Shown piece by piece: positions 45,649 through 57,181 of a DNA stretch of 64,000 nt. The stretch is from positions 3,222,479-3,286,478 of the forward strand of contig NC_068977.1 of assembly GCF_016808095.1 (NCBI RefSeq). The letters are read 5' to 3'. This DNA comes from Vigna angularis (taxonomy: Eukaryota > Streptophyta > Magnoliopsida > Fabales > Fabaceae). The notes beneath the pieces were generated by a model. The model saw only the letters and a list, made by a program, of their open reading frames with translations. It did no database searches and was not told the origin of the DNA. The position numbers and the translations under genes are program-made. The number at the start of each line of letters is the position of its first letter. Position 1 is the first letter of the stretch.

Positions 45649-46267
45649 TCTGTCGCAACCGGAAAAAATCGCGACGGGACGACGATCCGAAAAATATAAA
45701 TAAATTTTGATTAAAGAGATTGGAGTCGCCACCATAGTTTATTCTGGAAAACTACGGAAAAACCATAAAATGATAAGGCATGGTCTATTAGAACCAGATT
45801 CTTGGTTCGGGAGTCGGTTACGTGTAGGGAAGGTATCAACACCCTACAACGCTTGCCTTAAGGCAGTACCTTTAACTAAATACGCAAATATGATGTGGTT
45901 TTCAAAATGTTTAACTTTCCCTTAAAATAAAACTCTAAAGAAACAAACAATATTTTTTAGTTTTTTGAGCCCGACAAGGATTAACCTTGCTCCTACGTAT
46001 TCCCATTCAGAATGAGAAATCAGGGTTCCGTAGTTCATTTAGAAACTGTTTGAGAAATTTGTTTGGAAAATTGTTTGAAAACTTGTTATGGATAATTTGG
46101 ATTTTTGGGAGAATGAGCCTGACAAGGACTGGCCTTGCTCCTACGTATCTCCACTTTTGATGGAGAATCAAGGATCACGTAGTTCTGCAAGGCGATTGTT
46201 TGTTGATGTTGATGTTTTTAGTTTGTGAAGATTTTATATTTTTTTTTGGTATTTTTTTATTTAGGAG

Positions 46268-46600
46268 AATGAAAAGGTTTTTAGCACAAGGACGATGCGT
46301 GCGATCACACATGTGCCTAAACCTTTAAAACATATTTTTGTAATTTTATTTAAAAGAGAGAAAAGGTTTTTAGCAGAAGGACGATGCGTGCGATCACACA
46401 TGTGCTTAAACCTTTGAAACATATTTTTGATATTTTTTGAAGAAAAAGAAAAGGTTTTTGGCGCAAGGACGATGCGTGCGATCACACATGTGCCTAAACC
46501 TTTAAAACATATTTTTGGGAGTTTGAAGAAAGAGAAAAGGTTTTTGGCACAAGGACGATGCGTGCGATCACACATGTGCCTAAACCTTTAAAACATATTT
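46268..46600. repeat. Tandem repeat of about 84-95 bp in Ogre-like LTR
   Basis: Four units sharing AAAAGGTTTTTRGC and ACGATGCGTGCGATCACACA, at about 46268, 46363, 46449 and 46533. The 3' LTR has a single unit (44068), so the array expanded in the 5' LTR or was lost in the other. Confidence 0.8.
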
Positions 46601-48279
46601 TTTTTGTAATTTTTTAATTTAACTTTTAATTTTGTATTTTTCTTTTTGTCTTTTATTTTATTTTTATTTCTTTTTATTTTTTTATGAACAAATATGACAA
46701 AATACAATATACGAGAGTTATCATACATAGCCACTGAAAATAAAACAATCATGAAAAAAGTATTAAAGAACATAAAAAAAACAACCAATAAGCATAAAAG
46801 TGTAGAGATAAAAACCAGAGGTGTGGAAAGAATTGAAGCTCTTTGCTTTGGGCCTAAAACCTCTCTTTTTTGTCTTTGTACCTGTCAGGGGTGTAATGAT
46901 AAAATTTGGAGGTGCCATTGAATCTTTGCTTGTCAGGCTCAATTTCCTTTTTTTTTAATTTTACTTGCAGAAACAAATGGGCTTCGGCCCAAATGGAAGG
47001 GGTGTGAATGGAGTTGCGTGTGTGGCAATAGAAGGAAAGGGGCAGCCCATACCAGCCCAAGGTCCGTTTCTTTTCTTTTTTTTTCATAACACTTTAGGGG
47101 TCTCACCTTCTCATTCAAACACAAAACCTAGAGTCTCTCTTCCAAGGCAACCAACGGAGGTTCCTCCACCCAGTCACGCATACACACCAATGTTTCAGCG
47201 GCCACCGCCAGCTGCAGCCAGACGCCGCCCAACCAACCACCGCGGCGAAACCGCCACCACGCCACCACTCTCTGCCAGTCTCCTCGCCGCTGCGTCGTTG
47301 AACCCAGCTGCTTTCTCCGACACCGGCAGGCCAGGGAGCCGCCCGTTGCCGCGCCAAGCTTCTCTCCGTTACTTCTCGACTTCTTCCCGCGCGTCCTCGT
47401 CGCCTGTACACACGTGCCGCCGATTCAGCCGCCGCGAGTCGCGGACCAGGACGCCACCAGTGCGCCGATCGCCGTCGCAGATACCACTGGTTGCCGCGCC
47501 GAGCTTCTCCCCTCCTTCTCTTCTCCGCTTCACACTGTTATCTTAGTCCAGGATTCAAGATGGGTCTGGAGGTGGTTGCGATGAAGGAATGGGTTTCTAT
47601 GTAGCTGTAGGTGGTGATTTGGGAATGGGTTGGGTTGTCTGTTACATTTCTTGCAGGTTTGGTGTGGTTCATGGTGGTCGGAGGCTGAGTTGCATGGTAG
47701 CTTGCTGGGGAGGAATTGGATTTTGCAGTTAATCGTATCGGTTGTGGATGATCAAGGGGTTCTTAGGCTTGGAGTGTGCTGAAGGAATATGAGATTTTTT
47801 TGCGCGTGAGGGGGATATGGGTTATTGGTCACGCCGTGGTATAAGGTGTTGAGAATGAAGAAGGTAAGGGATGAAAATGATGGGTTGGTCGTGAGGTGTT
47901 TATAGTAGTGTTGGAAATGATGATGCTGGAGAAGTTTGGCGGTGGCCGTGAGGTGTTTGATGAATGAATGAAAGTGAAGAAGAAAAGGTACTGATCGTGA
48001 GGCGTAGGGATGAAGAGATGGATCTGGGTCGAGATGGAGAATGGTCGGAGGTATCCCGATGCCCCCTCCAGAGGGAGCCAGTGCCATGCCCTTAAATTGG
48101 CAGAAGATTGAGAATTGTCGGCAGCTCTAATTGGAGTTCGTCTGTCGGCAGCTTTGATTGGAGGATGCAGAAATTATTGGGTTGGTAGAAGATTTTGGTA
48201 GGCAGACAGATAATTGGAGGATTGGGAGTGTCGGTAGCCTTCATTGGAGCATTGTGGGAAACAGCTGGTGGGAATTATG

Positions 48280-48550
48280 GACGAACGATCAACTGAGACG
48301 AACGACCATTTTAAAATATTCTACACTGTTTGGACGAACGCTTCAGACCGAACAGTTCCTATGACGAACGCTCCCCACGAACTGAAATACATCATCAAGG
48401 CCGAACGTTCAATACATCACCAAGGCCGAACGTTCAACGAGACCGAAATAAGGACGAATGACCGAACATTTTTGAGGTCAAATGGTTTGAGACCAAACGG
48501 CCGAAAAGGGAGGACGACCATGACGAACGCCAGCACACAAACGACCATTT
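48280..48550. repeat. ACGAACG-rich array (part separated from 53000-53520 by the MULE)
   Basis: Irregular array of GACGAACGCT, GGCCGAACGTTCA and GACCGAA words in the Ogre-like LTR. It is the other side of the MULE insertion site. Confidence 0.65.
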
Positions 48551-49683
48551 TTAAAACAAGGAAAATGATACTCGAACAACCAAATTTGACAACATTTGGA
48601 CACAGCACACGTGTCAGCGTTTGAGCGGCCCACGTTTTGGTTGGAAAAAGCTGCTGCGTTCTGAGAAAGTCTGATGAAACCTGCTTCAACGCTGACGTGG
48701 CGAGGACAGGCACGGGCACGGGCAGATTGGGGTGTGCGTTTCAAAAATTAAAATGACGTGGCAATGACAGAATTGGGGGCAGATTCAAATTTTAGGGTTG
48801 TTTCGAAAATTTGAGATTCAAATATTTTGAGAGAGAGAGAAAACGGAGAACATTTGATGGAGCACCTTCTTTCCTTCTTTCCTTCGAACCAGCCACCACA
48901 GCTCTCGCCGGATACGCGCCGCCCGTAGACGTTGCCGTTTTCGCTCCATCCAGTGTCGCCGGTGTCCGTCGTCTTCCACCCAGCCACGCAGTTCCGTTTG
49001 CGGGTCGCCGTAGCGCCAGTGTTGGCAGACGAACCGAAGACGGCATCGTCTTCCCTCCGGCCCAGCCAACCAAGTTTGCGTTTTGAGTATCGATTCCTCC
49101 CACCCGCTTCCTTCCCTGTGCCGGACCCTTGCGGTGGCCGCCGGACTGCCGTCGGAGTGTCGCCGGACCAAAAATAGTCCCACTTGGTCCCTTCCCTTCC
49201 CTTGATGATATTTTATGGACCTGCAAATCTCTTTTGCCAGTAAACCAACTTCCTTAGATTGTACTGATTCATTGGATGGTAGAAATACATAAATTTGTTG
49301 CAATATATGCTGTCTTTTTGGACGAATTTCTCATAAACTATGCTTAGAATATATGTTCATTAGATTTGATAGAGTATTGAGATCAAGTTCTTTAATTGCT
49401 TGAATAGACCCAAAACTATTTTTGTCGTTCTTGGATTTATTTTGTTAATTTGAGTTGACAAATCATGATACAATGATAATTTTGTTTCGGTTCTTACATG
49501 TTTTAATCACATCTATTGGTTTGACTGTTGATAATGGAATCATTAGGTAGGCAGACATAATTGGAGGGTTGGTGGAGTGGGAAACATTAGTGGAAGTTTG
49601 TTAAGTGGGAATCATTAGTGAAGATCGTGGGAATCATTACTGGGGCCCTAAACGAGGGGAGCGATCAAGACGAGAGAGGGAGT

Positions 49684-50020
49684 GATCAGGACGAGCGGTA
49701 GATGAGGGGAAGGGATTAGGACGAGTGGTAGATGAGGGAAAGTGATTAGGACGAGTGGTAGACGAGGGGAAGTGATTAGGACGAGCGGTAGATGAGGGAC
49801 AGTGACTAGGACGAGCGATAGATGATGGGAAGTGATTAGGACGAGCAGTAGACGAGGGGAAGTGATTAGGACGAGCGGTAGATGAGGGGAAGTGATTAGG
49901 ACGAGCGGTAGATGAGGGGAAGTGATTAGGACGAGCGGTAGAGGAAGAGAAATGATTAGGACGAGCGGTAGATGAGGGGAAGTGATTAGGACGAGCGGTA
50001 GAGGAAGAGAAATGATTAGG
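49684..50020 (+). repeat. 30-bp minisatellite
   Basis: About eleven copies of a 30-bp unit close to ATTAGGACGAGCGGTAGATG plus AGGGGAAGTG, with a variant ending GAAGAGAAATG appearing twice near the right end. It lies inside the Pack-MULE. Confidence 0.92.
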
Positions 50021-50149
50021 ACTATTTTAAAACAGCAAACCGTTTTAAAACCTATTATATACTGTTATGACGAACGCCTTGTAAAGACCGAACGTTCAAC
50101 TGAGAATAAGATCGTAGACAACGAACGTTCACTAACACATAAAATGATC

Positions 50150-50430
50150 GTAGCCCAGCGAGTGGACGCCCGTCGCCCAGCGAGCGGACGCTCGTTGACC
50201 AGAGAACGAACGCCCATCGAACAGCAAGCCAGGACGCTCGTCCAGCGCGCAGCGCAGAGGACGCTCGGCCAGCGCTCAGAGAAGGCTCGTCCAGCGCGCA
50301 GAGGACGCTCGTCCAGCAAGTGGACGCTCGTCCAGAGAGCGGAGATCGCTCGCCCAGCTCGCAGAGGACGCTCGTCCAGAAGCTTGTCGCCCAGAGGGGA
50401 CGCTCGTCCAGCGCGCAGAGGACGCTCGTC
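50150..50430 (+). repeat. CpG-rich minisatellite, short version
   Basis: Same GGACGCTCGTCCAG words and block order as 36600-37225 but shorter, directly followed by the GLR fragment as in the first locus. Confidence 0.85.
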
Positions 50431-50617
50431 CTATCAACCATTTACAGCAGATGTGGTGTGCTACGACTGTCTCATTTTTTTGTGATTGGAATTGTTATAT
50501 GGATTCTTGAACACCGAGTCAATAGTGACTTTCGTGGTCCTCCTAAGAAGCAAATTGTAATTATGTTAATGTACGCCTTTGTAGCGTCATATGATAACCT
50601 TTTACGGCCAGTTTATT
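50428..50617 (+). pseudogene. Captured GLR fragment, frameshifted copy
   Basis: Homologous to 37226-37425. A 2-bp deletion near 50453 and an extra T in the following T-run (about 50473) change the frame relative to the first copy. The downstream part still reads 'FVIGIVIWILEHRVNSDFRG' and ends at TGA near 50619. The copies are otherwise almost identical, so both MULE-type structures share a recent ancestor for this block. Confidence 0.65.
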
Positions 50618-51480
50618 GAATTTGGTGCAGCAATAGGTGCCCCAATGTTCATCTTTTGTTTAAGATTCTAAATCCATTTAACGAGTTATTGATGATTTGA
50701 ATTAATGCAGTATAGACTAGGAAGTATTGCGGTTCAGTCATAGATGACACACGAAAAAAAGGGGGTTTTTTTTTTGGATTGTTTTGCAAGGAAAATTAAA
50801 TTAATTAAAAGTTGAAAGTTAAAAACAATTGACAAAATTATGAAAATTAAAAGCTGAAAGCAGAAAACCGAACGGTTCTAACCAATGTTAAAACCGAACG
50901 GTGATATAAAAGACCGATCGGTCCAAAGCACAGAACGAAAGGTTGAAGTATAAATTGCACAGAAGTAAAAACCGAGCTGTAATAACATTGAGACCGAGCG
51001 GTCTCCGAAAATGCATTTGAGCGAACGCTAAATACCGAGCGTCCTAACTGCACGGTTCTTATAACAAGGCCGATCGGTTAAGGCAGTAAATCAGAAATGA
51101 GCACAATAAAGCCGAACGGTAAAAGCAGCTTAAACAGTTAATGAAAAGGACGAACGGTATTAGGTGACCGAACGGTATGAAGATAAGAGGCAATGGAAAA
51201 TGATATTGAAAACTAAACCAAACACAACACGCAATTGCAGGAACAGTAAACTCGCACAACAAAGCTATCAGTAAAAACGAACGTAAAAATTAAATTGCAA
51301 ACAATCAACAACAGTATAAATTAAATGGCAGACACACAACAACACAGATCAGATTTCAGCAGAAATTTAATCGCATGAGTAGAATAAAATTGACAATTCA
51401 GTAACAGGAAATTAAATGACATTGTTCATTCAAATTAAAATTCATTACAATACAGAAAATTAAATTCGAACCGTACACCT
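50618..51480. repeat. Repeat block shared with 37426-38000
   Basis: Same G/T-run and A-rich CCGAACGGT-containing sequence as the first locus to about 51230, then further A-rich DNA. No gene. Confidence 0.65.
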
Positions 51481-51892
51481 CAAAATGGTAAACAGCTCCT
51501 ACTGCCGTGACTTCTCCTCGGCTGGAACTCCCTATGCACCTCACAGCACCTCACGGCACCTCTACTCTCATACAACAATCTCACTACATTACATTATCTA
51601 GAGTTCAAAACTAATCTACTGAACTTGGAGGAGAAGAACTGAGAGCCTCCTCCCAAGCGTAACCCTCTCACTCACGGCCTCTCACTCTTTTAAAGCCAAA
51701 TTCTCAAGTCTCGTTCTGGTGCTGCCTCGTGCGTTTCCAGCCAGGTTGCCATACTGTTGTCTCCCATTAGCAACCTTTAATGAATTTCTTCCATCACTCT
51801 TTTGCTTCTCTGTCAGATAAAGCCATGTGGGGCCCTCCATTTTGTTTACACTTCTGCATGTTCTGCACACCATCGCTGCCCCAAAATTTAAT
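51481..51892. other. Promoter-like repeat sequence in the Pack-MULE
   Basis: Read in reverse this looks like an LTR promoter region (TTTAAAGCC near 51690 with a pyrimidine-rich leader), similar in style to 33480-33560 and 56780-56840. No coding match. Confidence 0.35.
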
Positions 51893-52141
51893 GCAGAATA
51901 TTTTGGATCAAATTCAATATTATCAAGCCATGCATCCTGCAAGGATCCCTAATTTATTAACAGAATTCAAATGAAATATCACAAATAAAGAAAGAAAACA
52001 ACATAAATCCCTCACCTTAATCTCATTCTCTCTTACATATTCAACAAAATTGGCTGCTGCATGAAAATAACCTTCTTCCGTTTCTTTATCTAGGTTGAAA
52101 GGCTCAATTTGAATCCCGTCATCGACAAAATTCTCGCTATC
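51893..52141 (-). pseudogene. Captured fragment of a LIN1/CD2BP2-like gene (upstream exons)
   Basis: Two minus-strand exons with intact borders: 52016-52141 (after TTGTGGCAG; reads 'VDDGIQIEPFNLDKETEEGYF' split as VDDGIQIEPFNL and DKETEEGYF, then 'NFVEYVRENEIK', donor GTGAGG) and about 51893-51936 (after CCTTGCAG; 'DAWLDNIEFDPKYS'). These are the N-terminal conserved blocks of LIN1/CD2BP2 proteins, which precede the 'DLSSKDIAVMKRRI' part captured at 34171. Together the two loci hold consecutive parts of one host gene. The fragment ends abruptly after 'KYS'. Confidence 0.75.
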
Positions 52142-52289
52142 CTGCCACAAGATATCACACATCACTGCCTGCCTATCTTTTACGTATCCAGTAACAGCTC
52201 ATACATAACCAAAATCATCCACAAACAACATCATGCACGTATTCAACATTCATTCCACTGAAATAAAAAAAAAAACTAACCTTGAGTGA

Positions 52290-52740
52290 ACACGAGGTGT
52301 GGCGGTTGGAACAGAGACGATTGCCTACGGTGTGGGTGGGACTGACAACCCGGAAAACCCCTCTTTTTCGTCCACCGTGCAGTCGCCACTCCGGCGGCAC
52401 TCCGGCGGTGAATGCAAAGGTCCGGCAAAGGGAGGGAAGCAGGTGGGACGAAGCGAGACTCAGAACGCGCACCTAGTTCGCTGGGCCGGAGGGAAGACGA
52501 CGCCGTCTTCGGTTCGTTCGCCAACGTCGGAGCTGCGGCGACCGTGAATCGGAACCGGCTGGAGGAGTTGAGGACCTCCGACGGCCTTCAACGTTGTCCG
52601 GCGGCACTCCGGCAAGCAATCCGTCGGACCTCTCTCTCTCGAACTCCCTTTCTCCAACTCTCTCGGGCTCTCACTCTCTCTCTCTCAACCTTCACTTCTC
52701 TCTAAAATTGTTCAAAAATGAAATTCAAATTTCAAACGCC
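52290..52740 (-). other. GC-rich subterminal leader of Pack-MULE with splice donor
   Basis: On the minus strand this GC-rich region ends TCACTCAAG|GTTAGT at about 52280, followed by a T-run and TTTCAG, so it could be a leader exon spliced to the captured LIN1-like exons. It is homologous to 48830-49170 and 33831-34170. Confidence 0.45.
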
Positions 52741-52991
52741 AAACAAAAACCCCTCACCACTCCCTTTCCAAGTGATATTTCATTTTCATTTTAATTTTTG
52801 AAACGCACACCCCAATCTGCCCGTGCCCGTGCTCGTCCTCGCCACGTCAGCGTTGAAGCAGGTTTCATCAGACTTTCTCAGAACGCAGCAGCTTTTTCCA
52901 ACCAAAACGTGGGCCGCTCAAACGCTGACACGTGTGCTGTGTCCAAATGTTGTCAAATTTGGTTGTTCGAGTATCATTTTCCTTAAAACAA

Positions 52992-53520
52992 ATCAGTATT
53001 TGGACGAGCGAAATGGACGAATGTTCGCACTAAACATAGGACGAGCGCTCAAAACCGAATGCTCGAAGAAAATAAGCACGAACGCTGAAGACTAACACAT
53101 GGAGACCGATCGTTCAAAAGAGAATAACATTACCAAGACCGAACGTTCAAATGAAGACCGAACATTCGAATGAAGACCGAACGTTCGAATGAAGACCGAA
53201 CGTTCGAATGGAGACCGAACGGTAAAATTGAGAGGCCCAACGGTTGAGGACGAACGTCCTAAATGAACGAATGGCCGAACGGTCGAATAGTGAACGTTTG
53301 AGGATGACCGAACGGTTGAGGTTGAGGACGAACGTCCTAAATGAACAAATGGCCGAACGGTCGAATAGTGAACGTTTGAGGATGACCGAACGGTTGAGGC
53401 CGAACGGTCCGAAGGCAGAGGACGAACGGTCGCACAATGCAGTGGACGAACGGTCACGCATGGGAGAGGACGGAGCCGAACGTCAGAGGACGAACGCTCT
53501 TTTATTATTTTTTTATTTTA
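52992..53520. repeat. CGAACG/CGTTCG-rich array
   Basis: Dense words GACCGAACGTTCGAATGAA (about 53130-53215), then a duplicated block of about 70 bp ('GAGGACGAACGTCCTAAATGA', 53250 and 53325). Part of the Ogre-like LTR. Frames across it are repeat translations. Confidence 0.75.
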
Positions 53521-53624
53521 TTTTTATTTATTATTATTTGTTTTTTTACTCTTTTTTTATTTGACACTCATGATGAAAATAAAATAAATCTATTGATCAA
53601 TCCGGACGAAATTGGGTGTTGACA

Positions 53625-55514
53625 CCTATTACTAGACTGACCGTCCGGACTGTATGAATGCTGTGTAGCTACGACGTTCATGCACCCGGGTGATGTAGTA
53701 ACTAGAATTCTCATCAGCTGCCACCGAGGTTAGTCCGTTCCGTCCAAAGTACCCCTAAGGACTAGGACCTCCTGCCGTTCCCACACATGATCTACCCTCC
53801 TCTACGTGAGGACGAGTACTCACGGAACATCAGGATGAACTGCCAGCTAAGCATTTCCACATTCATACTTTACCAAATCCAATATTCATCCAAGAGTCGT
53901 TCCTCTCCAGAACGCTCGTTCAAATCCAAAAACTTACATTCATCTCATATACTCTTCATCCTTCATAACCTTTCACTTAGGTGTCATTTCCATCATCTTT
54001 TCTAAACATATAAAATAACCAACGTTCTGCCCTCTTCATAACGAGAACGAACGATAAAAACGAGACCGATAAAACCTCTCGTTCCAAAATGGAATAAGAC
54101 CAAGAGAATTACTTTTAGGTTTGAGAATAGCTCGAGAACAACAATATACCATAAATGACGAACGTTATTTACATAGTGAATCAGTTAAATGAACTAACTA
54201 CCGTGAATTCAAACCCATACTCAAGCAATAATTTAGTACAGGGGCTCAAGGCCGGATCCAATGAAGGTAGACACGTCAGAACGTTAAATGACCATATTTA
54301 AAATCATTCATATACAGAAACCGAATGCCAGTCAGTGACCGAGCATGGTAAGAATATGTTACTGAAAATTTGGACGAACGCTATTTCATCAAGATTGATT
54401 ATACAAGAAAGGGTACGAGCGCTTGGTATAAGACCGAGCACTACTCCTTACGAGCGCTAGGTGTAAGACCGAGCCCTAATAAACTTAAAATAAAAGGGTT
54501 GATAATTATATTAAGTTACTATTGAAGTGGTGTTTACGAACAACGAGAATATACAAGTACATATGCATATATTAGGTTTATCACATTAGATTCAGGCCCC
54601 ACTATACTTGGCCGAACGCTCAAGCATAGTATTACCACACGAAGGCGCTCGTCCTACACTAGGATTCTCTCCAAATGAAAGAATCCCGTTTCAACTAGGT
54701 TTACTAGGAAAACCGAATGGTCAATAACCATTCAGTAACGAATGTACTTTATCATAGTGAAATCTCATATACAGAATCTTTTACATTTAAACTCATTTTT
54801 CTTAACTTATAACTTCAGAACTTGATAAAATTCCTATCATAATCAATTTTCATATTTCATACAGTACATATCATATACGTTTCATATATTTCATACATTA
54901 TAACCTAACTCATTCATATTTCATTTCATCTCATCCAATAAACGAACGTTCATTCCATACAATCATGTCAACCATCATGCATCAAAATCATATAATCAGC
55001 TAAACGAACGATCAGGTAGTTCAACAGCAAACAAATCAAATTAAATTAAATAAGCTTCCCTTACCTCTTAAAGTGAACGAACGTACTAAGGTAAAATACT
55101 CTTCGTCTGACTGAGTTCCCTTCTACCCTTACGTTCCATTCCTCTTCAAACTAATTCAAACATCCAATAAACCAACAGAGACTCAGACAGGATAACAGCA
55201 TGCAACCGGAGCTGGGTTTGCATGTATCAGAAAAACTAACGGCTAGGCATAAAGAAACTTACCAGTTTCAGAACTCAGATTTGTTCGGTTCAAAGTGAAG
55301 CTTGAGACGCCGGGAGTGCTCCTATGGTCTCTGAATGAGGATCGGAGAAAAGAAAGATGAGTTACAGTAGAGAGAAGGGAGAGTTTTCTAGAGAGAAGAA
55401 GGAGAAAATGAAAGATCAGATTTTTGGAAGAAGAAGGGTGCATTAGAGGGTTTTGGGTGCGTTTTAAATGAGCTGACAGGAGGTGTTTTGGGTGCATAAT
55501 TACGAGGTCTGACA
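53625..55514 (-). repeat. Solo LTR family A, reverse, part 2
   Basis: Resumes with the CCTAT duplication and runs to CTGACA at 55514, the reverse of TGTCAG. It carries the conserved donors (reverse) at 55257-55262 and 55060-55064. Together with 42925-43446 it is a complete solo LTR. Confidence 0.9.
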
Positions 55515-55689
55515 CAAAGATAATTCAAATTAATCAAAATAAGAATTACTGGTCAAATTAAGCACAATTATGAAAAACGGGAAAATACCAAACATTTTAA
55601 CACAATTTCCTGATTAATTCTAGTACAATAAACTAAGTGAAGTGAGAAAAATATTGGTTCATCAACCAAATACCACAATATTATCGCAG
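55515..55689. other. Spacer
   Basis: AT-rich sequence between the solo LTR and the family B LTR, not matched elsewhere in the window. Confidence 0.35.
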
Positions 55690-57047
55690 TAAATCCAACA
55701 TATCTCATGCATTCACATACTTTTCACATAAATCACATCACAGTATATATATTCCAAACATTTTGAACACTTAATTCAACCCAGCACAAGAGCAAATGAA
55801 CTTAGAACCGAACACTATTTGGCCGAACACTATTTGACCGAATACTATTTGCCGAAAGCTATTTGGACGAACACTGTTTGGTCGGACACTATTTGTCGAA
55901 CGCTATTTAGAAGAACACTATTTGCCGAACAATATTTGGTCGAACACTATTTGGCCGGACACTATTTGACCGGACACTATTTGGCCAAACACTATTTGGC
56001 CGAACACTATTTGGTCGAGCACTATTTGGCGAACATTATTTGGCCGAACACTATTTTGTCGAACGCTATTTGCTGAACGTTAGGCCGAACACTATTTTGT
56101 CAAGCACTATTTGGACGAACGCTTACAGATCGAACACTATCAAATCGAATACTATTTGGACGAATACTTTCAGGTCAAATACTGTTTGGACGAATGCTTA
56201 AAGATCAAATACTATGAAACCGAATACTATAAGGTGGAACACTGTTTGAACGAACGTTATAGATCAAATACTATTTGGACGAACGCTATCAGATGGAATA
56301 CTGTTTGGACGAACACTATTTGCTGAACACTAGGCTGAACACTGTTTGGTTGAGCATTATTTGGCCGAACACTATTTGGTTGGGCACTATTTGGCCGAAC
56401 AGTATTTGGTTGACCACTATTTGGCCGAACACTATTTGGTCGAGTACTATTTGGCCGAACACTATTTTGTCGAACATTTGGTCGAGCACTATTTGGTCGA
56501 GCACTATTTGGACGAATGCGTGTTCTGCAGAGTTATGCAGAATCGCACCCAGACTTCCAGAACACCATTTTCACCCCCTTTTTCCCCAGATTCTCATCAA
56601 ACAACATAATATCACAGATCTCAAACACAGTTTATTATTCCTACAATTTATAGAAAAAGATCTAGCTCCCTTACCTCTCGAAGACTTCCTTGAATCTATC
56701 TCCAAAAGATTTGCAGTATCTTGACCTACTTGCAACTCCAGAAGCTCTCAACTTCACCTCAGATTTTTTTTCAGCAAGGATTCCACTCCCACAAATGCAG
56801 AACCCAAATCCTCCTCTCAGTATTTTTAAAGCCAAGTCTTGCTTCCCTTGTTGTGCTCTCTGGACGATGCAGAATGAAAGAAAGGGACCCTCTGAGTGCT
56901 GCTCTCCATGTTGCCAAATAAAGAAAAAAACCACTTCTTTCATTGGGGCGGCTGGTGCTTCCAAGCATGATTGTGCTTCTATAATGTAAGCAATGAGTGA
57001 CTGCCCTGCCCCCACCACTTTCTTTTAAAAAATGTGTGGTCCTTACA
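55690..57047 (-). repeat. LTR family B, reverse, left truncated
   Basis: From about 55690 it matches 25608 onward. It has the 15-bp CGAACACTATTTGGC minisatellite in two arrays (55806-56100 and 56336-56515), separated by longer CGAACGCT units. It ends GGTCCTTACA at 57047. A pyrimidine-rich, TTTTTAAAG-containing promoter-like region lies at 56600-56840 on the minus strand. Confidence 0.7.
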
Positions 57048-57181
57048 ACGGTGGCCGGAGACGGCAGACGGTGGTCGGTGGCGGGCAACGGCAGACGGTG
57101 GTGGACGACGACGAACTGTGGCACCGAACAAGTATTACGAGACAGAAACTAGAGCGGGATCGACCCGCTCTGATACCAACT
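57048..57181 (-). other. Copia-type internal remnant with tRNA-Met primer site
   Basis: On the minus strand TGGTATCAGAGC (57178-57167) lies three bases beyond the LTR end. This is the initiator tRNA-Met primer site of plant Copia elements. Only about 130 bp of interior remain (GGTGGCCGGAG-type repeats) before family B sequence. Confidence 0.7.

Larger units (their letters stand above)
48560..52982. mobile_element. Pack-MULE, 4.4 kb, TSD TTAAAACAA
   Basis: Terminal inverted repeats of about 197 bp (48560-48756 and 52786-52982) start GGAAAATGATACTCG, and an exact 9-bp duplication TTAAAACAA flanks them at 48551-48559 and 52983-52991. Looser inverted similarity extends inward through a GC-rich subterminal region (48830-49170; 52290-52740). 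No transposase is present. The interior holds a 30-bp minisatellite, a CpG-rich minisatellite, a GLR fragment (+), a repeat block shared with 37426-38000, and LIN1/CD2BP2-like exons (-). It is nested in the Ogre-like LTR. Confidence 0.93.
43447..53624 (-). mobile_element. Ogre/Tat-like LTR retrotransposon, deleted, reverse, TSD CCTAT
   Basis: The minus strand begins TGTCAACACCCAATTTCGTC at 53624 and ends GGTTGCGACA at 43447. The exact duplication CCTAT flanks it at 43442-43446 and 53625-53629. The 5' LTR is 45651-53624 (about 3.5 kb without the MULE inside it). The primer site is 45632-45648. A leader follows (about 44880-45631), then the terminal part of the 3' LTR (43447 to about 44880). 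The 3' LTR copy matches 45651-46345. No gag or pol is present, so an internal deletion joined leader to 3' LTR. The LTR start and TGGCGACTCC-type primer site are typical of legume Ogre/Tat elements. Confidence 0.85.
45651..53624 (-). repeat. 5' LTR of Ogre-like element, containing a nested MULE
   Basis: About 3.5 kb after removing the MULE (48560-52982). From its start on the minus strand it has a CGTTCG-rich array (53000-53520), then the continuation at 48280-48550, a GC-rich part (46930-47560) and the terminal segment. Open frames in 46965-48087 show no domain. Confidence 0.75.

Noticed and set aside
46965..47546. 193-codon Pro/Arg-rich frame
   Set aside because: Lies within the Ogre-like 5' LTR, low-complexity, no domain or conservation seen.
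48818..49303. Open frames on both strands in the MULE subterminal region
   Set aside because: GC-rich leader sequence with overlapping frames on both strands and no recognised domain.
55819..56724. Frames of repeated EHYLAEHYLV peptide
   Set aside because: Translation of the 15-bp minisatellite in a family B LTR.
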